DNA from: Castor canadensis
Lineage: Eukaryota; Chordata; Mammalia; Rodentia; Castoridae
Reading direction: 5' to 3'
Length of the DNA: 64,000 nucleotides
Assembly (NCBI RefSeq): GCF_047511655.1
Contig: NC_133401.1
Span: 14,354,001-14,418,000 of the forward strand
The notes below the pieces were generated by a model, which was not told the DNA's origin, ran no database searches, and saw only the letters and a list, made by a program, of their open reading frames with translations. How positions within the stretch are numbered: the stretch's first letter is position 1; each line of letters opens with the position of its first letter. Both the position numbers and the translations under genes were made by a program. Shown here piece after piece: positions 61,601 to 64,000 of the stretch.

Positions 61601-62815
61601 TACAGAAGGCACTTGCTCACAAAGCACTTTGTCCTCCCACGGCAGCATCAGGGGCACGCCAGAAGGGGAAAGGACCTCAGAGACCATCCAATCTCACTGC
61701 CCATCACCCCCCACCAATGTTAGAGAAGAGGAAACTAAGAACCCAGAGAGGGGAAGTGACTTTCCCATGGTCAAAGGGCAAGGCTGTGCCTGGGTGGAGA
61801 GCAGTTCTTAGCCTCCCACCCCATCCCTCAGCCACCTCTAGGCAGGTTCAGGAGTTCTGCTCTTGCCTTAGTGCTACCTTCAGGTCTTTGGGTCTACCTG
61901 ATGCCTCAAATCAGGCTGGAGGGTAGAAACCTGGGCCCAAGGAGACCCCTGGAAGTTCAGTAGTGCCAAGCACAGGGCCCAATGGGGATTTGGAATTTAT
62001 GCCATCCGGGCTGCTTCCAGCCTCCCCATCACCCTCTCCTGCATCCCCGCAGCTGTCCTAGCTGGGTCTGCCCCCGGCCCTCCCCACTGTCCCACACCCC
62101 CAGTGTGTGTGTGTTGGGGGGCAGGAGATGGTGCAGGTCCCCTTGGTCAGGGAAGTCGGGATGGGGGTGGGGCCTTGGCTTCCTGTTGTTCATCGCCCTG
62201 GGGCTCTGGGGGGGATTTCCCTGGCCACCCCCACCCCCTAGGGAAGGGGAAGGAGCCCTAGTGAGTCACAGGCCTGGGGCGGGAACTGAGGGTGAGAAGG
62301 GTGGCAGGAGGATCCTTGTCACTGGGTGTTCTCACAGGCCCTGGCCATAGCAGGCAGGCTGACGATCCCCCCACCCCAATAACACTCCTCCCCTGGATGT
62401 TCCCACAAGTGCTTACCTTGGTGCTGGGGCCAGTTGGGGACACGGAGAATGGGGAAGTCTTATTCTGGGGGTTCTGTGAAAAGAAAGTTGGGGTGGAGTA
62501 TGGGAATAGTGAGGCGAAGCAGCTTCAGACATCAGCCCCTCCCACCAGCTGCACAGAGCCCCTCTGCTCCCTCCTCCCCTCCCCGCCCTCCAGCTTGTTC
62601 ACTCCCTTCTGACCTGATGGTTAGTGTCTGGTCCATTTCTTTCGGTGTCTGAAAGAGATAAGAAAGGATATATTGTCATCAACCACCCTGATACATCTGT
62701 CCCATCCTGATCTTCACATGTGCCCACTCCCCTTCCCCTCCCAACCCACCTGTGTGCTCTGATGGGGAGTCCAGACCTTGCTTCTCGGCCTCCAGGGGCT
62801 TAGACATTCTTATTT
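36690..62815 (-). CDS. POU2F2: POU2F2 (Oct-2), 15 coding exons, lacking only the upstream first coding exon
   Basis: POU2F2 encodes the octamer-binding POU-domain transcription factor Oct-2, which binds ATGCAAAT in immunoglobulin and other promoters. Coding exons on the minus strand are 62750-62815, 62614-62648, 62417-62473, 59119-59235, 58599-58889, 45172-45277, 44987-45078, 41432-41593, 41170-41311, 40936-41084, 40683-40859, 39077-39143, 37489-37690, 37295-37368 and 36690-37018. They join in one frame for 687 codons to TGA at 36692-36690. Order of parts: acidic/polar N-terminus, Ala/Ser cassette, Gln/Leu-rich activation region, POU-specific domain ([16 protein letters not shown] to EKWLNDA), Ser linker, POU homeodomain ([20 protein letters not shown] to [12 protein letters not shown]), Gly/Pro/Ser-rich C-terminus. 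The exon with the usual MVHSSMGAP start is not in the window. Some isoforms may start at the internal Met (62807). Confidence 0.97.
36979..37018 (-). CDS. POU2F2: POU2F2 alternative short C-terminus in the last exon
   Basis: When 37489-37690 splices directly here, the frame reads GG|C CCT GGC ... giving [13 protein letters not shown] and TGA at 36981-36979. This is the C-terminus I recall for the classical Oct-2 isoform. These 40 bases are coding in two frames. Confidence 0.85.
37019..37294 (-). other. POU2F2: POU2F2 short intron before the last exon
   Basis: A 276-bp G-rich (plus strand) intron; nothing else seen. Confidence 0.85.
37295..37368 (-). CDS. POU2F2: POU2F2 74-bp alternative exon (frame switch)
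   Basis: It encodes [20 protein letters not shown] then ATIQ. The acceptor is CTCTTGCAG and the donor GTGCGT. The length is not a multiple of three. Inclusion gives the long C-terminus; skipping shifts the last exon into another frame and yields the short [12 protein letters not shown] ending. Confidence 0.93.
37489..37690 (-). CDS. POU2F2: POU2F2 exon: Gly-run and Pro/Ser/Thr-rich C-terminal region
   Basis: The 202-bp exon encodes [18 protein letters not shown], a run of eight Gly, [16 protein letters not shown] and GLSGLSPST. The acceptor is TCTCTGGCAG and the donor GTAAGT, ending with GG of a Gly codon. Confidence 0.95.
38060..38325 (+). repeat. MIR-like element interrupted by AT-rich expansion
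   Basis: The MIR core ('gtgagtgccttagcctctctggccttcagttcc', 'atggggataataataat') is followed at 38152-38254 by about 100 bases of almost pure A/T, then resumes with 'gagaattaagtcagataatgtagtctataaaaagcttggaatagtgcc'. Confidence 0.7.
38395..38605 (-). mobile_element. Composite B1-like + ID-like SINE
   Basis: Inverted: 'ctggtactgggatttgaactcagggccttgtgctttgctaggtaagtgctc', then the 7SL-like arm ending 'gttgagattacaggcatggccaccatgcccagc'. Confidence 0.85.
38606..38675 (-). mobile_element. ID-like SINE fragment
   Basis: 'attgctggggatgaaacccacagtctaggcaaactactactgagc'; diverged. Confidence 0.5.
39077..39143 (-). CDS. POU2F2: POU2F2 exon: [20 protein letters not shown]
   Basis: The 67-bp exon has acceptor TCTCCCCAG and donor GTCAGA, phase 0 in and phase 1 out. 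Confidence 0.95.
39547..39589 (+). repeat. (TG)n microsatellite
   Basis: About 21 uninterrupted TG units. Confidence 0.95.
39725..40090 (+). repeat. L2-like LINE fragment
   Basis: 'tctttgcatacactgtgcctttcatctgggaggcccttctcttcc' and 'tcagctcagagggtcccccctactcc' match the L2 3' pattern. Confidence 0.6.
40362..40525 (+). mobile_element. Rodent B1 SINE with internal duplication
   Basis: 'ggcatggtggtacccatcagtaatcccagcactagggaggctgaggcaggaggat' followed by two copies of 'gttcaaggccag' and an A/C-rich tail. The internal tandem duplication is a rodent B1 hallmark. Confidence 0.85.
40683..40859 (-). CDS. POU2F2: POU2F2 exon: homeodomain helices 2-3
   Basis: The 177-bp in-frame exon encodes [20 protein letters not shown], then the recognition helix [19 protein letters not shown] (with the POU-type Cys), and ends ASYSPHL. 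The acceptor is TCTGCCTGCAG. The donor after CTG is GTACCG, a poor match to consensus, so readthrough or an alternative donor is possible. Confidence 0.94.
40936..41084 (-). CDS. POU2F2: POU2F2 exon: linker and start of POU homeodomain
   Basis: The 149-bp exon encodes [20 protein letters not shown], then [20 protein letters not shown] and SFLA. The basic RRRKKR cluster is the homeodomain arm and likely nuclear localisation signal. The acceptor is CCGGGCGCAG and the donor GTGAGG. Confidence 0.97.
41170..41311 (-). CDS. POU2F2: POU2F2 exon: rest of POU-specific domain
   Basis: The 142-bp exon encodes [40 protein letters not shown] and EKWLNDA. It includes the recognition helix, where SQTTISRFE contacts the ATGC half of the octamer in this family. 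The acceptor is CACTGAATCAG and the donor GTGGGC. Confidence 0.97.
41432..41593 (-). CDS. POU2F2: POU2F2 exon: start of POU-specific domain
   Basis: The 162-bp in-frame exon encodes [20 protein letters not shown] and then [20 protein letters not shown] to LGFTQ, helix 1 and the start of helix 2 of the POU-specific domain. The acceptor is GCCCCACCAG. The donor GTCTGG is weak. Confidence 0.97.
42008..42110 (+). mobile_element. ID-like SINE
   Basis: 'ggaggtgtggctcaagcaatagcgttcctgcctagcaagctggaagccctgaattcaaaccgcagcacc' plus an A-rich tail. Confidence 0.85.
42285..42605 (+). mobile_element. Composite SINE with two B1-like arms and one ID-like arm
   Basis: The first arm begins 'gggctgggcacactggcttatgtgtgtaatccagc'. 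The second begins 'agctgggtgaggtggcacctgcctgccatcccaa'. Then comes an ID-like unit ('ggttcaagtgttagaatgcctgtctaacaagc'). Confidence 0.75.
42633..42810 (+). mobile_element. Composite SINE, shortened B1-like arm
   Basis: 'gtcaggcgccagtggctcacgac' jumps to 'cagcccaggcaaatagtttgtgagacc', then the ID-like arm 'ggctcaagcggtagagcacctgcttcacgagc'. Confidence 0.75.
43295..43481 (-). mobile_element. Two adjacent inverted ID-like SINE units
   Basis: 'ggactggggttggaactcagggc...cttaagcc' is followed by 'ggtggtactgggttttgaaatcaggcttgctagacaggcgctctatcacttgaacc', each after a T-rich run. Confidence 0.75.
43509..43544 (+). repeat. (TG)n microsatellite
   Basis: About 17 TG units, directly abutting an inverted SINE. 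Confidence 0.95.
43541..43722 (-). mobile_element. Composite SINE, ID-like arm shortened
   Basis: 'ggcactggggtttgaactcagggccttcaccttgagccactacacc' then the 7SL-like arm ending 'gctaggattacaggcatgagccaccggcaccc'. Confidence 0.8.
43723..43835 (-). mobile_element. B1-like SINE arm
   Basis: 'tcagacaaggtctcacccttttactcaagatcctcc' to 'gattacaggcatgagccaccc', inverted. Confidence 0.65.
43862..43955 (-). mobile_element. ID-like SINE
   Basis: 'tggtgctggggattaaacccaagtcctcaagcacactaagctactccaccactgaac', inverted and diverged. Confidence 0.65.
44344..44545 (+). mobile_element. Composite B1-like + ID-like SINE
   Basis: 'cttggtgtggtggtcatgcctgtaatcccagg' begins a shortened 7SL-like arm. The ID-like arm is 'gatggctcaagtggtagaggtc' to 'gttcaaaccccagtactgcc'. 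Confidence 0.8.
44987..45078 (-). CDS. POU2F2: POU2F2 exon: [20 protein letters not shown]...
   Basis: The 92-bp exon has acceptor TATCTCCTCAG and donor GTGAGC. It ends [10 protein letters not shown] at a codon boundary. Confidence 0.96.
45172..45277 (-). CDS. POU2F2: POU2F2 exon: [20 protein letters not shown]...
   Basis: The 106-bp exon has acceptor TCCTGCCAG and donor GTAAGA. It encodes the Gln/Leu-rich activation region through [13 protein letters not shown]. Confidence 0.96.
45709..46195 (+). mobile_element. MLT1/MST-type ERVL-MaLR solo LTR
   Basis: 'gtcaagttaaagtgaggtcactagggtgggctgg', 'caccttgatttcagacttctggcatccagaactgcaagattg' and 'ttgtttaagcccctcagtttggcattctttgttacagcagcc' follow the MaLR LTR consensus. 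It sits inside the L1 fragment and is itself interrupted by a SINE at 45947-46031. No internal retroviral genes are present. Confidence 0.75.
45947..46031 (+). mobile_element. ID-like SINE inside the MaLR LTR
   Basis: 'gttagagcacttgcctactatgtgcaagactctgggttcaatccccagtactgcaaaaacaaac'. The flanking LTR words 'aagccaaggag' occur on both sides, consistent with a target-site duplication. Confidence 0.8.
46619..46663 (+). repeat. (TG)n microsatellite
   Basis: About 21 TG units, abutting an inverted ID-like SINE. Confidence 0.95.
46664..46735 (-). mobile_element. ID-like SINE
   Basis: 'actggggtttgaactcagggcttcacgcttgcaaagcaggtgctctaccacttgagccac'. Confidence 0.85.
46754..46797 (+). repeat. (GATA)n-type microsatellite
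   Basis: GATA repeats grading into GATATA. Confidence 0.9.
46798..46985 (-). mobile_element. Composite B1-like + ID-like SINE
   Basis: 'ggtagtactgggcattgaactcaggg' through 'tctcctatctgtggcctccacatagctggagtcacaggcatgcaccaccatgccc', inverted. Confidence 0.8.
47185..47300 (+). mobile_element. B1-like SINE
   Basis: 'gaacaggtagcacatgcctgttattcc', 'ggaggctgaggcaggaagatcatgagtttgaggccagcctgggctgc', then an A-rich tail. Confidence 0.8.
47350..47770 (+). repeat. L2-like LINE fragment
   Basis: 'ttattcctgcctcagggactttacatgtgctgttccctg' and 'cagcacctagaacagtgcctagcaaccagtaggttc' match the L2 3' end. Confidence 0.7.
47826..48022 (-). mobile_element. Composite B1-like + ID-like SINE
   Basis: Diverged inverted copy: 'ggtggtattgaggttttaactcagggtcacatgcttgttaggaagc' to 'agctgggaatataagcgtgagccaccacacc'. 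Confidence 0.75.
48190..48515 (+). repeat. L1-like LINE fragment
   Basis: 'ccgttagaaaaataaaaataaaacc', 'aggttagcaatgataaaaacagtgtgacacactgatgagactgtggagag', 'gcattgctggggagg' fit the L1 ORF2 3' region. Broken and noncoding. Confidence 0.6.
48522..48622 (+). mobile_element. ID-like SINE
   Basis: 'ggctggtggaatggctcaagcagtagagtgcttgcctagcaagtgtgaggtcctgagttcaaatcccagtaccacc', then a poly(A) tail. Confidence 0.9.
48680..48952 (-). mobile_element. Two inverted B1-like SINE arms
   Basis: 'gactggcctcaaactcatgatcctcttgcctcaacctccc' (to about 48795), then a second copy 'gactagcctcaaaccatgatcctcttgatctcagcc...ggattacaggtgtgtacc' (48828-48952). Confidence 0.75.
49262..49476 (+). mobile_element. Composite B1-like + ID-like SINE
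   Basis: 'agctggatgtcatggctcatacctgtaatcctggctactcaggag' through the ID-like arm 'ggctcaaatggtacagcatgagcctagcaagc' and an A-run. Confidence 0.85.
49978..50106 (+). mobile_element. B1-like SINE
   Basis: 'caagctgagcaccgcggcatgtgcttatagtcccagcattcagg' to 'gagtttgagaccagcctgggcc', then an A-rich tail. A short (CA)n run precedes it. Confidence 0.8.
50107..50450 (+). other. Unidentified, possibly ancient dispersed repeat
   Basis: A/T-rich sequence ('gtgatatagtaatctgtgagcttctttattactacagtaaataacaag', 'attctactggtgaccaagtctgtg') that resembles an old mammalian interspersed repeat, but I cannot name the family. Confidence 0.3.
50632..50848 (-). mobile_element. Composite B1-like + ID-like SINE
   Basis: 'cagtactggggattgaacccaggg' to 'ccacttgatccacgcctccagcc', then the 7SL-like arm ending 'gattacaggtgtgtaccaccacagctggc'. 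Confidence 0.85.
50985..51070 (+). repeat. GGA/GAAA-rich simple repeat
   Basis: Purine-only tract: GGAGGAGGGGGAGGGG, then GAAAAGAAA units. Confidence 0.9.
51392..51625 (-). mobile_element. Composite B1-like + ID-like SINE
   Basis: 'gcactagggtttgaattcagggtctcacgcatgctaagtaggcactctagcacttgagcc', then an inverted 7SL-like arm ending 'gtacaggcttaagccactggcacctggc'. Confidence 0.85.
51973..52200 (+). mobile_element. Composite B1-like + ID-like SINE
   Basis: 'ggtgctgggcaccaatggctcacacctataatcctagcc', then the ID-like arm 'ctggcctagcaagcgtgaggccctgagttcaaaccccagtaccatc' and a (TAA)n tail. Confidence 0.9.
52401..52485 (+). mobile_element. ID-like SINE, internally shortened
   Basis: 'ggtttggcagcatggttcaaaaggtagagtgcctgccaagaccttgagttcaaacccc' lacks the usual middle segment. 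Confidence 0.8.
52517..52632 (+). mobile_element. B1-like SINE
   Basis: 'gccagtgtggtagtacacacttgtaaccccagcactcaggaggctgaggcagaaagatcatgagtttgagtcc'. Confidence 0.85.
52637..52845 (+). mobile_element. Composite B1-like + ID-like SINE
   Basis: 'caggcaccagtggctcacgcatatagtcctagctacttgggagg', then the ID-like arm 'ggctcaagtggtagagcacctgcctagcgagtgtgaggccctcagttcaaacccc'. Confidence 0.9.
52847..52940 (+). mobile_element. ID-like SINE
   Basis: 'ggttggaggctcagctcaagtgatagagcatctgcacagcaagcgtgaagccctgacttc' directly follows the previous element. Confidence 0.8.
53035..53125 (-). mobile_element. ID-like SINE
   Basis: 'gagtgctggggatggatgtgcagggcctcatgcatgctaggcaagcactaaacc'; diverged, inverted. Confidence 0.6.
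53275..53345 (+). mobile_element. ID-like SINE fragment
   Basis: 'gtatagctcagtggtacagcacttgcttagcatgttcc' with a truncated 3' part. Confidence 0.6.
53640..53780 (+). repeat. MIR-like ancient SINE
   Basis: 'gaccctggctttggagtcactgcac' and 'tgcagtttcttatctatgaaatggagac' fit MIR. Confidence 0.5.
53790..53989 (-). mobile_element. Composite B1-like + ID-like SINE
   Basis: 'tacagggaatggaacccagggctttgcacatgcactgtaccacttaagc', then 'cccaggctggccttgaacttgcc' to 'gctgggattatagacatgcgccaccactccagc'. Confidence 0.8.
54298..54375 (+). mobile_element. ID-like SINE
   Basis: 'gggctggggtgtggctcagtggtagatgcatacttgcctagtatgcatccatccccagtccc'; diverged. Confidence 0.7.
54420..54870 (+). repeat. L2-like LINE 3' fragment
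   Basis: 'tacctttgcatttgctgttccttcttcctgaaatgcttttcctccag', 'aagggcagccacctctgccttg' and 'gtgcctggcatacaaaaggggcttgataagtgccagttgaatgag' match the L2 3' end order. Confidence 0.8.
55851..55930 (-). mobile_element. ID-like SINE
   Basis: 'gcagtgctggagatcaaacctagggcctttgcac' to 'actctaccac'. Confidence 0.75.
55995..56195 (-). mobile_element. Composite B1-like + ID-like SINE
   Basis: 'ggtggtactagggtttgaactcagggcctcacacttgctaggcaggcactctatcacttgaaccac', then the 7SL-like arm ending 'ctgggattacaggtgtactccaccttgcctgg'. Confidence 0.85.
57188..57310 (+). repeat. MIR-like ancient SINE
   Basis: 'ggttagagccctgggctaccaggtcatctctgccactcctgctcacagtgtgactgaggcatgtcacc' follows the MIR order. Confidence 0.5.
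57890..58133 (+). mobile_element. MLT1-type ERVL-MaLR LTR fragment
   Basis: 'cctagagccttcagaaagactgtggccctgttgacaccttgatcttgggcttgtggcc' and 'ttctgttgttttaagccactcagttggcacttattatggcagtcctgagaaactaacac' match the 3' half of MaLR LTRs. Noncoding remnant. Confidence 0.75.
58190..58410 (+). repeat. MIR-like ancient SINE
   Basis: 'ggggttctaattctgactcaggc', 'tgactcctggtttcctcacctataaattgaggataatgc', 'agaaagcacccagcctggc'. Confidence 0.65.
58599..58889 (-). CDS. POU2F2: POU2F2 cassette exon, Gln/Ala/Ser-rich (97 codons)
   Basis: The 291-bp exon has acceptor GCCCCCACAG and donor GTAAGG, phase 0 on both sides. It therefore can be included or skipped without a frameshift. It begins [20 protein letters not shown], includes AAAVQQ, runs of Ala (5 and 8 around an Asn) and Ser/Thr, then [16 protein letters not shown], and ends SQPIQLTAQ. 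The opening and ending words resemble the matching region of POU2F1 (Oct-1), which supports a real exon rather than a chance open frame. The classical Oct-2 isoform, as I recall, joins ...QLAG directly to DIQQLL, i.e. without this exon. Confidence 0.85.
58890..59118 (-). other. POU2F2: POU2F2 short intron upstream of the cassette exon
   Basis: 229 bp; nothing notable apart from a C-rich stretch before the acceptor. Confidence 0.85.
59119..59235 (-). CDS. POU2F2: POU2F2 exon: [12 protein letters not shown]... to [10 protein letters not shown]
   Basis: The 117-bp in-frame exon has acceptor CCCCCTCAG and donor GTAAGTAC. It encodes a Pro/Gln-rich stretch. Confidence 0.95.
60390..60540 (+). repeat. 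L1-like LINE 3' fragment
   Basis: 'gtctgtttcttgatctgttactggtgctaagtgtatgctcagtttggtttgtgaaaattca' is typical of old L1 3' ends. Confidence 0.6.
60629..60890 (+). mobile_element. Composite B1-like + ID-like SINE
   Basis: 'aggctaggcatagtggtgtgtgcctgtcatcccag' and 'tatgaggccagcctgggcaaaaaaag' are followed by the ID-like arm 'taactcaagtggtagagtgactgcctagcaagc' and a poly(A) tail. Confidence 0.85.
60970..61210 (+). repeat. Old interspersed-repeat 3' end (L1-like)
   Basis: 'gttgaagctgatggatgggttcctggggggtttattttcattatatccttctgtctatttttg' and 'cttcacattttccataataaag' resemble the 3' end of ancient LINEs; family uncertain. Confidence 0.45.
62417..62473 (-). CDS. POU2F2: POU2F2 exon: [19 protein letters not shown]
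   Basis: The 57-bp in-frame exon has acceptor TTTTCACAG and donor GTAAGC. It starts and ends at codon boundaries. Confidence 0.95.
62614..62648 (-). CDS. POU2F2: POU2F2 35-bp exon: [12 protein letters not shown]
   Basis: A micro-exon with acceptor TCTCTTTCAG and donor GTCAGA (weak), in phase with its neighbours. All 12 residues fit the mammalian protein as I recall it. Confidence 0.94.
62750..62815 (-). CDS. POU2F2: POU2F2 exon: [20 protein letters not shown]
   Basis: The 66-bp exon has acceptor TCTCTTCCCAG and donor GTGGGT. It begins with the last two bases of a Glu codon, so the preceding exon supplies G, consistent with the usual N-terminus ending ...AP|E. An internal ATG is at 62807-62805. 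Confidence 0.94.
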
Positions 62816-64000
62816 CTGGGAAGAGAGAAAGAATGAAAATGGTGGAGAGGGAGAGGAAGCCATGAGGGCTCTTGGGTCCCTCCTCCGTCACCCTCTCCCA
62901 AGACTTTTCCAAATCCCCCTACCCCCTGGCACTTTTGAAGTGAGATTCACCCTTGGTTCTGGACCTCTGCCCTCCTCTGGAAGGATAAGAGAGGGGTCCA
63001 CAGCCCTTGGGTAAATCTTGCTTTAAACTTTCAAAAAGTGGCACAGGAGTGTCACCCTCTGGGGCGCTGGGGCAGAACAAGAGGCAGAAGGTGGTCATGA
63101 GGAAGCATCAGCTGCTCTGGAGGAGGCTGGGGGGTGCTCCAAAGGAACAAATGTGACCTCTGGCCTCCTCCCTAGGTGAGCCGTCCTGCCCCACCAGGTT
63201 TCGGGTGAGACATGTTTTCCACTCTGAGTGGAGCCTAGGAGATGTGATAGGGCTGCAGCATCCCCAAAGAAGGGAGTTGTCAGATTCAGGGTGTGATTCA
63301 GCCACCCTCTGCCCTGTCACTTTACTTGTCCCCACCTTACTCCCACCAGCCTTTCTCCTCATGTGCAGTGCACGGGCCCAGCAGCCCGAGCCTGCTGCTG
63401 TCTAAGCCCAGCATCACCTGCCTGTGCCTGGACCACAGCTTCCAGTATAGTCCTAGACCATGCCCAGGACTCAGCCTTGAATTCCAGCAGCACCCTTGAA
63501 TCCACTCTATAAATGCAACCCCGTTCTGTAGTTCACATGAGATCCAGGAAATGAAAGGAGGTGACCAAGGGAAAGTGGCAACAACCAACCAACAAACCAA
63601 CGGAACAAACTCTGTCCTCACAGCGCCAGCACTGAGCACTGCACTAAACAGGAAGCAGAGCTCACATGAATGGTTGGTACTAATATTCCATTTCACAGAG
63701 GAGGAAACTGAGGCTCTAAGAAGGGGGTCACTTCTCCAAGAATGCTGCAAGACAGCAGAGGTGCCCTAACTGGATGCAGGACTTTGTGACTCCTGCCTCC
63801 TGCCTAATGGGCCCCAGTCCTGATTTCCATGTATCATCTGCAATAGTCCTCAACCCAAGTTTATCTGGATGCCAGCTACCTGCCTTACTGGTCCTGGACC
63901 CCAGCCCAACTCATTCTTAGTCCCCTTATTTACCCTAAGTCCTCACTTATACCCAGATGTTCCACGTTGAATGGCCTGCATTCAACCTTAATTCCCAATT
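62816..64000 (-). other. POU2F2: POU2F2 intron upstream of the EIRM exon (partial)
   Basis: No exon with the MVHSSMGAP start was found. An inverted MIR-like piece lies at about 63680-63790 ('ccatttcacagaggaggaaactgaggctctaag'). The rest appears unique. Confidence 0.7.

Larger units (their letters stand above)
59236..62416 (-). other. POU2F2: POU2F2 intron with old repeats and one young SINE
   Basis: It contains a MIR-like stretch (59360-59560), an L1-like 3' piece (about 60390-60540), a composite SINE (60629-60890), an old interspersed-repeat 3' end (about 60970-61210) and an inverted MIR-like piece (about 61700-61790). G/C-rich unique DNA lies at 61980-62340. Confidence 0.7.

Overview
This window is mammalian genomic DNA. 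It has intron-split genes with GT/AG junctions, two CpG-rich promoter regions, and many short interspersed repeats. The SINEs combine a 7SL/B1-like body with a tRNA-derived, ID-like unit, and ordinary rodent B1 copies are also present. This points to a rodent. The composite SINE architecture resembles what I recall from castorimorph rodents such as beaver, but that assignment is from memory and was not tested. Gene order and orientation (GRIK5 minus, ZNF574 plus, POU2F2 minus) match the interval on human 19q13.2.

Layout. Positions 1-16.7 kb hold the 5' part of GRIK5 (kainate receptor subunit GluK5) on the minus strand. Ten coding exons give the first 423 codons (signal peptide and most of the amino-terminal domain), and there is a probable noncoding first exon near 16.6-16.7 kb. 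The remaining GRIK5 exons lie to the left of the window. One intron carries an antisense RPL17 processed pseudogene. Positions 16.7-21.4 kb are purine-rich and then SINE-containing intergenic DNA. Positions 21.4-27.7 kb hold the complete ZNF574 gene on the plus strand: a CpG-island promoter, a noncoding exon 1, an intron with degenerate periodic sequence, and one large coding exon for an 897-residue protein with 20 C2H2 fingers. Positions 27.7-31.7 kb are SINE-rich DNA between two convergent genes. Positions 31.7-64 kb hold POU2F2 (Oct-2) on the minus strand, with a roughly 5 kb SINE-free 3' UTR and 15 coding exons. The first coding exon lies beyond the right edge.

The exon calls are self-consistent. 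For GRIK5, all exon phases join into exactly 423 codons. For POU2F2, the 15 exons join in one frame to a terminal stop, with a 97-codon in-frame cassette exon. A 74-bp penultimate exon whose skipping shifts the last exon into a second frame gives a second, short C-terminus.

The three genes are neighbours but do not form a pathway. GRIK5 encodes a neuronal ion-channel subunit, ZNF574 an uncharacterised zinc-finger protein, and POU2F2 a lymphoid/neuronal octamer-binding transcription factor. I found no convincing new biological system. The most interesting points are the dual-coding last exon of POU2F2, its Ala/Ser/Gln cassette exon, regularly spaced CCAAT boxes at ZNF574, the diverged periodic repeat in ZNF574 intron 1, a multi-kilobase purine-strand bias at the GRIK5 5' end, and a nested L1/MaLR/SINE insertion.
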